Below are positions 5,172 to 10,724 of a DNA stretch of 10,724 nucleotides, in pieces. The notes below the pieces were generated by a model that was not told where the DNA came from, did not search any database, and saw only the letters and a list, made by a program, of their open reading frames with translations. Position 1 is the first letter of the stretch, and each line of letters starts with the position of its first letter. The DNA comes from Dehalococcoidales bacterium (GTDB lineage Bacteria; Chloroflexota; Dehalococcoidia; Dehalococcoidales; JAQTRN01): the NCBI GenBank assembly GCA_028711795.1, contig JAQTRN010000016.1, positions 1 to 10,724 on the forward strand. The letters are read 5' to 3'. Both the position numbers and the translations under genes were made by a program.

Positions 5172-6431
5172 ATGAACGGTTGTGACAATAGAGTCGTAGT
5201 GACGGGTATCGGAGTCATTTGCCCGCTCGGCCTGGATACGGCCACTACCTGGGAAGCCCTGATTGCTGGCAAGTCGGGTATCGATTACATTACGCTATTT
5301 GACGCGTCTGCCTTTGATACCAGAATTGCCGGCGAGGTAAAGGGCTTCGAGCCGACCAATTATATCAACCGGAAAGACGTCCGCCGCATGGACCGCTTCA
5401 CTCAACTGGCGGTTGCCGCCAGCCAGCAAGCCATCGCCCAGGCCAAGTTGCAGATCAACTCCGGTAACCAGGACAACATCGGCGTTTTCATCGGCAGCGG
5501 CATTGGCGGTCTGACCACACTCTTTGAACAGACCAAGGTGCTGCTGGAAAAAGGACCGCAGCGGGTGAGTCCATTTCTAACGCCGATGATGATCACCGAT
5601 ATGGCAGCGGCGCAGGTATCAATCACCTTAGGGCTGAAGGGACCCAATCTCTGTATCACATCGGCCTGCTCCAGTGGCTCCGATGCTATCGGGGCGGCCT
5701 ATGAACTCATCAAGCGCGGTGAAATTGAAGCCATGATAGCCGGCGGCAGCGAGTCCATAATCAACCCGGTAGGCATCGCCGCTTTCAATGCTCTCAACGC
5801 CATCTCGACCCGGAATGACGCACCGCAACTGGCCTCCCGCCCCTTTGATGCCGAACGTAGCGGCTTTGTCGTCGGTGAAGGCAGCGGGATTCTGGTGCTG
5901 GAAAGCCTGGACCATGCCCGGAAACGCGGCGCCAACATCCTGGCAGAAATCATCGCCTACGGAGCCAGCGCCGACGCTTACCACATAACCCAACCAAGCG
6001 AGAATGGAGAGGGAGCCGCCAGGGCGATGCGGGCCGCCCTGAACAAAGCCAACCTAACGGTGACAGATATCGACTATATCAATGCACATGGTACATCGAC
6101 CCCGCTGAACGACAAGGCCGAGACGCAGGCCATTAAATCTGTCTTTGATGAACAAGCCTACCATATCCCGATAAGCTCCACCAAATCAATGATGGGACAC
6201 CTCATCGGTGGCGCCGGTGCCGTGGAAGCCGCCGTATGTGTCCTGGTCCTCCAGAATGGCATTATTCCGCCGACCATCAACCTGACCCATCCCGACCCGG
6301 AGTGCGACCTGGACTACGTACCTAACGTAGCGCGCCCGGCTAAAGTAAGGACCGCCCAATCGAACTCTTTCGGTTTCGGCGGGCATAACTCCATTCTGAT
6401 ACTCCGGCGGTACGATGAGGCACCAGGTTGA
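5172..6431 (+). CDS. fabF: Beta-ketoacyl-ACP synthase II (KAS II)
   Basis: This 419-residue cytoplasmic condensing enzyme elongates acyl-ACP with malonyl-ACP in type II fatty acid synthesis. The thiolase fold is complete. The nucleophile is C166 in TSACSSGSDA, the catalytic histidines are H306 in NAHGTSTPLND and H343 in KSMMGHLIGGAGAVEA with K338, and the glycine-rich loop SFGFGGHN (399-406) is near the C-terminus. These positions are offset by just three residues from the E. coli FabF triad (C163, H303, H340). The Cys-His-His triad and TPLND context indicate FabF rather than FabH, whose triad is Cys-His-Asn. The ATG at 5172 has AGGAG (5157-5161) 10 nt upstream. No acpP, fabD or fabG lies beside it, so the gene is outside a usual fab cluster, unless that cluster is elsewhere. 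Its TGA overlaps the TTG start of recJ. A possible operator precedes it at 5118-5151. Confidence 0.96.
   Translation: MNGCDNRVVVTGIGVICPLGLDTATTWEALIAGKSGIDYITLFDASAFDTRIAGEVKGFEPTNYINRKDVRRMDRFTQLAVAASQQAIAQAKLQINSGNQDNIGVFIGSGIGGLTTLFEQTKVLLEKGPQRVSPFLTPMMITDMAAAQVSITLGLKGPNLCITSACSSGSDAIGAAYELIKRGEIEAMIAGGSESIINPVGIAAFNALNAISTRNDAPQLASRPFDAERSGFVVGEGSGILVLESLDHARKRGANILAEIIAYGASADAYHITQPSENGEGAARAMRAALNKANLTVTDIDYINAHGTSTPLNDKAETQAIKSVFDEQAYHIPISSTKSMMGHLIGGAGAVEAAVCVLVLQNGIIPPTINLTHPDPECDLDYVPNVARPAKVRTAQSNSFGFGGHNSILILRRYDEAPG
6417..6420 (+). promoter_or_regulatory. Ribosome binding site deciding the TTG start of recJ
   Basis: GAGG, within the last codons of fabF, stands 7 nt ahead of TTG at 6428. 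The nearby ATG at 6414 is in another frame, so the TTG is supported. Confidence 0.65.
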
Positions 6432-8101
6432 GTCGCTGCCGCTGGAACCTGCTGCCACCACCCCCGGATAACTACCTTAATGGTGTCAGCGGCTTTCCCC
6501 GGCTAATCACTCAGCTATTTTACCACCGCGGTATAGCCGGGCCAGCCGAGATAGAAGCCTTTATCACCGCAGACAAGCGCTTATCCGGCGACCCCTTTCT
6601 CCTGCCGGACATAGGGCCGGCCATAGCCAGGATCTACCGGGCGTTACTCTCCGGCGAAGGTATTGCCGTTTATGGCGATTTCGATGTTGACGGCATCACC
6701 GGCACCGGGCTCCTGGTGCAGGGGCTATCAGCCCTAGGCGGGAAGGTAACACCATACATCCCTCACCGTCTCACCGAGGGCTACGGGTTAAAGACCACCG
6801 CCCTGGAAAACCTGCAACAGCAAGGGATTAGCCTGGTCGTTACCGTAGATTGCGGCATCACCGCCGTCGCCGAAGTCAAGAGGGCACGCCGCAAGAGACT
6901 GGATATCATTATTACTGACCACCACACCGTTCCGGAGGCCATGCCTCCGGCGGTCGCCGTAGTCAATCCCAGGCGAAATGACTCCCGGTACCCCTTTCCG
7001 GAACTGGCCGGCGTCGGCGTAGCCTTGAAGCTCCTACAGGCTCTGTTCCAGAGCGTCGGTCAACCGCAAACCCTTGATGGACTGGCCGACCTGGTAGCGC
7101 TGGGAACAGTAGCCGATATGGTCCCTCTGGTGGGTGAGAACCGCTACCTGGTCAAACGCGGGCTGGAGCAGCTCAACACCGCACCGCGCCTGGGCGTCAG
7201 AGAAATAGCGGCCAGGACCGGGCTGGTCGCCGGTCACCTCGACACGGACAGTATCTGCTGGATTCTAGCCCCAAGATTGAATGCCGCCGGCAGATTGGCC
7301 CACGCTATGTCCAGTTACCGGCTGCTGCTAACTGATTCACCACCGGAGGCCCAGGAGCTAGCCCAGTGGCTGGAAGAAAGAAACGCCGAACGGCAGAACC
7401 TGACCAGTACGTTTTCCCATAAGGCCAGAGAGCAGATAGTATCTCAAGGGATTACACCGCTACTGGTTGTCACCGAAGCGGAATGTCCCGCCGGTATCGC
7501 CGGATTGGTCGCGAGCCGTCTGGTTGAGGAGTTCTACCGCCCCGCCATAGTCATCAAGACCGGTGAGGTGCTTAGCAGTGGTAGCTGCCGCAGCATCCCC
7601 GAATTTAACATTATCGCCGCTCTGAACCAGTGCCGCGAGCTCTTTTCCCAGTTTGGCGGGCATGCGCAGGCTGCCGGCTTTAGCCTACCGACCAGGAACG
7701 TACCCCGCTTGAGGCAGACGCTACTGCAACTGGCGAGTACGCAACTGGATGGTCTGGACCTGCGCCCCTGTATTGATATCGATAGTGAGGTCAGGCTGTC
7801 TGATTTCAGAGGAGATATATTCCGAACGATACAACAGCTTGCTCCCTTTGGTCAGGGTAATCCGGCACCGACTTTTGTTAGCCATGGCATTGAAGTCGTC
7901 GATCGCCGGACTATGGGCGGCAACAGTGAACATCTGCGGCTGAAACTACGACAGGATGGCGTCATCTGGGACGGGGTCGGTTTCGGGCTGGGAAGCACCC
8001 TCACGGCGACATCATCCCCGATCGACATAGTATATAATCTGGAACTGGACCGATGGAACGGCCGGGAGAGCCTCAGACTGAACATCCTGGACTTCCAGTA
8101 G
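6428..8101 (+). CDS. recJ: Single-stranded-DNA-specific exonuclease RecJ
   Basis: RecJ is a 5'-to-3' single-strand DNA exonuclease of the DHH phosphoesterase superfamily, used in recombination and mismatch or base-excision repair. The protein has 557 residues, typical of the core family. Catalytic motifs are intact: YGDFDVDGI (82-90; D84, D86, D88), DCGI (141-144), TDHH (163-166), LGTVADMVPL (225-234; D230), APRLNAAGRL (281-290), then the DHHA1 part with SGSCRS (384-389) and FGGHAQAAGF (409-418). A C-terminal OB-like domain (about 450-557) includes LAPFGQGNPAPTF (471-483). Translation starts at TTG, overlapping the fabF stop by 4 nt (TTGA), with GAGG 7 nt upstream; this implies translational coupling. 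After the TAG stop at 8099-8101 comes a 120-nt convergent gap before the transporter gene, with no clear terminator. Confidence 0.96.
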   Translation: MSRCRWNLLPPPPDNYLNGVSGFPRLITQLFYHRGIAGPAEIEAFITADKRLSGDPFLLPDIGPAIARIYRALLSGEGIAVYGDFDVDGITGTGLLVQGLSALGGKVTPYIPHRLTEGYGLKTTALENLQQQGISLVVTVDCGITAVAEVKRARRKRLDIIITDHHTVPEAMPPAVAVVNPRRNDSRYPFPELAGVGVALKLLQALFQSVGQPQTLDGLADLVALGTVADMVPLVGENRYLVKRGLEQLNTAPRLGVREIAARTGLVAGHLDTDSICWILAPRLNAAGRLAHAMSSYRLLLTDSPPEAQELAQWLEERNAERQNLTSTFSHKAREQIVSQGITPLLVVTEAECPAGIAGLVASRLVEEFYRPAIVIKTGEVLSSGSCRSIPEFNIIAALNQCRELFSQFGGHAQAAGFSLPTRNVPRLRQTLLQLASTQLDGLDLRPCIDIDSEVRLSDFRGDIFRTIQQLAPFGQGNPAPTFVSHGIEVVDRRTMGGNSEHLRLKLRQDGVIWDGVGFGLGSTLTATSSPIDIVYNLELDRWNGRESLRLNILDFQ

Positions 8102-8221
8102 CCCTTGATACCGGCTGGCCTTGCCATAGCCGACTCGCTCGGCGTCATAATCCATGATATGGACACCACCGAATTCCCCGGATCGGAACTAGCTTCCAAC
8201 TACGTTAACCCGGCCACCCAA

Positions 8222-9475
8222 CTAAGGCTCGTGCCTGGCGGAACGCATAGTGAGCATAATGAGCGATGAAATAAGCGGCAGGGCGATCAGCACAAACCAG
8301 ATACCCTGATAGTACCAGTGGTCGTGAGCCCAACCAGCGATAGCCGGGCCCAGCACACTGCCGATCATGTTCACACCGAGTACCAGTCCGAAAGTAAACC
8401 CGAAATTACCCCGGCCAAAGTAGTCATGCACCATAGACGCCCGAAGCGGATTCAGCCCGCCGTAACCGATCCCGAAAAACAACAGGAAGGGCACCAGCAG
8501 CCAGATACTGGCCGATACATTGGCGAAGCAGAGTAGCCCCAGAGCAGTCAGAGTAAAACCGCCGGCGGTTATCCATCTTTTACTGAACCTATCCGCCAGC
8601 CAGCCAAAACTGAGACGTCCGCCGATGCTGGAAAGGGGAATGGCCATAGCTATCAGACTGGAAATCGACCGGTCGACGCCAATAGTGCTGAGGTAGGGCA
8701 TGACATGCGTGATAACCGCCTGGATCAACAACAGGTTAAATGAAAACGCTATGCCGATACGCCAGAAGCTGCTGTCTTTCAGAATAAGCAGGACTTTGGT
8801 GCTCCTGACGGGCGGCGCCGGACGGGGGTTACTGGCCGCCAGTGCCGGCGGTGCCGTTTCTCCATCAGGGAAATGGCCATATTGCTCGGGCTTATGGCGA
8901 AAAATCAATGATAGCGGTAACACCGTCAATAGCATACCGAAGCCGAGTATCATCATGGTCGTACGCCATTGATAGATGTCAATCATCTTGACCATCAACG
9001 GGACAATCAGGCCACTGAAGCCAAAGCCCGAGACTGCAATGCCGGTGGCCAGTCCCACTTTCTTCCGGAACCAATTGGTCACCGCCGTCACCAGCACCGT
9101 TGAGCTACAAAAACTGGTGCCGACAGCCATCAAACCAAAGGCGACATAGAACATACCCAGAGAAGTGGTCTGGCTAAGCAGGACCAGTCCGGCAGCGGCA
9201 ACAATTGACCCGGCGAATATGAGCTTCCTCGGTCCCAGCCGGTCAACGAGAAAACCGGCTAATGGGGCCGTAATGCCGGACTCCATGCCACGCAGTGAAG
9301 ACGCCAGTGAGACCTGGGTATAGCTCCAACCCATCTCATTAACGATGGGCTCAAAGATAGCCGTAAAGCCATAAACGACAACCCCACCGGCGTATAGACC
9401 AACCAGGAGTGCCGCACCCGCAATCCACCAGCCATAGAATATTTTGGATGGTCTGGGACCCGAAGACACCGCCAA
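8222..9475 (-). CDS. MFS transporter, monocarboxylate/oxalate-antiporter-like, downstream copy
   Basis: This 417-residue membrane protein has twelve predicted helices in two six-helix halves. The opening FYGWWIAGAALLVG (13-26) is the hallmark of the bacterial MCT/OFA-like branch of the major facilitator superfamily. The cytosolic loop after helix 2 has the motif-A type stretch GFLVDRLGPRK (74-84), and its counterpart in the second half is GWLADRFSKR (291-300). The central cytosolic loop (about 194-230) is rich in Pro and Ala. Relatives carry small organic acid anions by proton symport or exchange; the substrate here is unknown. The start is TTG at 9475, supported by GGAG (9481-9484) with a 5-nt spacer; a GTG two codons in (9469) is an alternative. 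It lies 134 nt downstream of a close paralogue on the same strand. A weak -10 (TGTAAT, 9538-9533) in that gap would allow separate transcription. Confidence 0.88.
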   Translation of the reverse strand: MAVSSGPRPSKIFYGWWIAGAALLVGLYAGGVVVYGFTAIFEPIVNEMGWSYTQVSLASSLRGMESGITAPLAGFLVDRLGPRKLIFAGSIVAAAGLVLLSQTTSLGMFYVAFGLMAVGTSFCSSTVLVTAVTNWFRKKVGLATGIAVSGFGFSGLIVPLMVKMIDIYQWRTTMMILGFGMLLTVLPLSLIFRHKPEQYGHFPDGETAPPALAASNPRPAPPVRSTKVLLILKDSSFWRIGIAFSFNLLLIQAVITHVMPYLSTIGVDRSISSLIAMAIPLSSIGGRLSFGWLADRFSKRWITAGGFTLTALGLLCFANVSASIWLLVPFLLFFGIGYGGLNPLRASMVHDYFGRGNFGFTFGLVLGVNMIGSVLGPAIAGWAHDHWYYQGIWFVLIALPLISSLIMLTMRSARHEP

Positions 9476-9480
9476 GCCGA

Positions 9481-9484
9481 CTCC
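9481..9484 (-). promoter_or_regulatory. Ribosome binding site deciding the TTG start of the downstream MFS gene
   Basis: On the minus strand GGAG, the end of a GGGGGGAG run, precedes TTG at 9475 by 5 nt. No ATG is available near the N-terminus of the MFS homology, which begins about ten residues later. Confidence 0.6.
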
Positions 9485-9503
9485 CCCCTTCTGGCACTGA
9501 TCC

Positions 9504-9523
9504 GGGTATGAAGACAGATACCC
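9504..9523 (-). repeat. Perfect 6-bp hairpin in the leader of the downstream MFS gene
   Basis: GGGTAT (9504-9509) and ATACCC (9518-9523) flank an 8-nt loop. The structure sits about 20 nt ahead of the ribosome binding site. It could be a small operator or a leader stem; no T-run follows on either strand, so it is unlikely to be a terminator. Confidence 0.35.
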
Positions 9524-9566
9524 TCACGGGTGATTACAGCGAAATTCAAAGGGTAATACTAACACT

Positions 9567-9597
9567 CTGCCCGGGCTAAAGCAAGTAGCGCCGGCAG
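9567..9597 (-). other. Imperfect hairpin after the upstream MFS gene, weak terminator candidate
   Basis: On the minus strand CTGCCGGCGCTA and TAGCCCGGGCAG can pair at ten of twelve positions around a 7-nt loop, 12 nt past the stop codon at 9610. The sequence after it (AGTGTTAGTATT) is only loosely T-rich, so termination is probably partial and some read-through into the next gene is likely. Confidence 0.3.
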
Positions 9598-9609
9598 CCT
9601 CAGTTTAAA

Positions 9610-10724
9610 TTAGTCCACATGGTTGGCTTTGCCAATGGACAGAAGGATGAATAGGGAGACTATCGGCAGCACCGCCAGGACGAGCCAGATTCCCTGATAT
9701 GACCAGTTGTCATGGGCCCACCCGGCAATAGCCGGGCCGATGATTCCCCCGATCATATTTATACCCATAACCAGGCCAAAGATAGTACCGAAGTTACTCC
9801 GGCCAAAGTGCTCCCGTATTAATGATGGCCGTAATGGATTCAGACCACCAAAGCCGATACCGAAGAAGAATAAGAATGGAATCAGCAGCCAGGCACCCAC
9901 CGGGGAAATAAAAGCAAAACAAAGCATACCGATGGCGGTCATGACGAAACCCACGCCGGTAACCTTCTTGACACTGAACCGATCGGCGATCCAGCCGAAG
10001 CTAAGGCGGCCACCGACGCTGGATAACGGAATAGCCATCGCCACCAGTCCCGCCAGTTCCCGGTCAATACCGATACCGCTCAGGTAGGGCATGACGTGAG
10101 TCACGGCCGCGTTTATCAGCAGGATATTAAACATAAAACTAATAGAAATACGCCAGAAGACGTTATTCTTGAGAATGTCACTAACCTTGACCTTACTCTT
10201 ACTTTTGACAGCCGCCACTGTCCCGGCATCGGGGACTCTGGCCGAATCAGCCACGGTGACCGTTACTTCTATTGGGTCACCATCGGGTCGAAGGCCGTAT
10301 TGTTCGGGTTTATGCCGGAATACCAGAGACAACGGTAAAATGATGGCTATCATACCGGCACCCATCCAGGCCATAGTCAAACGCCAACCGATGGCATCAA
10401 TCAGTTTAACCATGACCGGGATAATCAGGCCACTAAAACCAAAACCACAGACCGCGATACCGGTGGCCAGCCCCACCTTTTTCCGGAACCAGTTAGCTAC
10501 CGAGGTAGCCAGGACGGTCATGCCACAGCAGCTTGTGCCCAGCGCCATAAATATAAAGGCCCCGTAGAACATCAGCAGAGATGTCGTCCGGCTCAGCAGG
10601 ACCAGCCCAATAGCCGCAATTATGGCGCCGACAAAGATGATCCTTCTCGGTCCCCAGCGATCAACCAGTACGCCCACTACTGGCTCGGTTATCCCGGACT
10701 CCATGCCACGCAGAGAAGCGGCCA
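9610..10724 (-). CDS. MFS transporter, monocarboxylate/oxalate-antiporter-like, upstream copy (5' end outside window)
   Basis: This is the close paralogue of the gene that follows it. The open frame continues through the right edge: upstream of an internal Met codon at 10704 the codons read AASLRG, exactly where the paralogue reads ASSLRG, so roughly 58 N-terminal residues with the first helix are missing. The 370 visible codons include motif A (GVLVDRWGPRR), the conserved ANWFRKKVGLATGIAV stretch, and a second-half motif A (GWIADRFSVKK). By eye about two thirds of residues match the paralogue. The exception is the central cytosolic loop between RHKPEQYG and FWRI, which here is longer and rich in Val and Lys/Ser, with no resemblance to the Pro/Ala-rich loop of its partner. 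The substrate is probably a small organic anion, unproven. The two genes may share a transcript. Confidence 0.87.
   Translation of the reverse strand, partial: AASLRGMESGITEPVVGVLVDRWGPRRIIFVGAIIAAIGLVLLSRTTSLLMFYGAFIFMALGTSCCGMTVLATSVANWFRKKVGLATGIAVCGFGFSGLIIPVMVKLIDAIGWRLTMAWMGAGMIAIILPLSLVFRHKPEQYGLRPDGDPIEVTVTVADSARVPDAGTVAAVKSKSKVKVSDILKNNVFWRISISFMFNILLINAAVTHVMPYLSGIGIDRELAGLVAMAIPLSSVGGRLSFGWIADRFSVKKVTGVGFVMTAIGMLCFAFISPVGAWLLIPFLFFFGIGFGGLNPLRPSLIREHFGRSNFGTIFGLVMGINMIGGIIGPAIAGWAHDNWSYQGIWLVLAVLPIVSLFILLSIGKANHVD

Noticed and set aside
5628..5993. Open frames of 84-121 codons on the minus strand inside fabF
   Set aside because: fabF is certain on the plus strand; the antisense frames lack family motifs and good ribosome binding sites.
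8129..8143. Hairpin GCCGA-N5-TCGGC between recJ and the transporter gene as a two-way terminator
   Set aside because: The stem has only 5 bp and neither strand has a T-run after it.
8102..8269. The recJ frame stays open for 55 codons after its TAG stop
   Set aside because: RecJ is already full length at the TAG, the extension has no ribosome binding site for its TTG or ATG, and its last third is antisense to the transporter gene. Stop-codon read-through is not supported.
1..10724. CRISPR array, insertion sequence, tRNA or rRNA gene, toxin-antitoxin pair
   Set aside because: No regularly spaced repeats, transposase motifs, cloverleaf or rRNA-like sequence, or paired small genes were seen.

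Overview
The window is moderately GC-rich bacterial chromosome, densely packed, with seven complete protein genes and two more cut by the window edges. Alternative starts are common (GTG for the PEP carboxykinase and the acetyltransferase, TTG for recJ and one transporter), and most have a recognisable Shine-Dalgarno sequence. The gene content is a divergent ATP-type PEP carboxykinase, a 2-oxoacid dehydrogenase E1-alpha, a QueG-like double [4Fe-4S] protein, and paired 'YGWWI'-type MFS carriers. This would suit an anaerobic or facultative member of the Chloroflexota (Dehalococcoidia-like), but that placement is inference; no rRNA or other decisive marker is present.

Layout. (1) Positions 1-2031, minus strand: a PEP carboxykinase gene (373-2031) ending at a textbook intrinsic terminator (311-339), then a short promoter-bearing gap and the first 54 codons of a pyruvate/2-oxoacid dehydrogenase E1-alpha gene (164-1, running off the left edge). 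Both act around the PEP/pyruvate/acetyl-CoA node. (2) Positions 2032-2138: a divergent promoter region, with a minus -10 for the carboxykinase, a plus extended -10 for the next operon, and an inverted repeat whose arms fall on the two promoters. (3) Positions 2139-3549, plus strand: a two-gene unit, a GNAT acetyltransferase followed 22 nt later by a QueG-like iron-sulfur protein. (4) Positions 3537-4814, minus strand: mtaB, the tRNA t6A methylthiotransferase. It overlaps the end of the QueG-like gene tail to tail by 13 bp and has a near-consensus sigma70 promoter at 4862-4891.

(5) Positions 4842-5171: a 330-nt divergent spacer holding the mtaB promoter, a short coding-like open frame without a start codon, and a perfect 8-bp inverted repeat just ahead of fabF. 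(6) Positions 5172-8101, plus strand: fabF (beta-ketoacyl-ACP synthase II) and recJ (ssDNA exonuclease), overlapping by 4 nt (TTGA) and so probably translationally coupled. (7) Positions 8222-10724, minus strand: two tandem, closely related 12-helix MFS transporters of the monocarboxylate/oxalate-like type, the upstream copy truncated by the right edge.

Most of the window is housekeeping or central metabolism. I see no CRISPR array, transposon, prophage, toxin-antitoxin or defence island. The less ordinary points are the altered P-loop of the carboxykinase, the changed cysteine spacing of the QueG-like protein, the inverted repeats in the two divergent promoter regions, and the tandem transporter duplication with diverged central loops.
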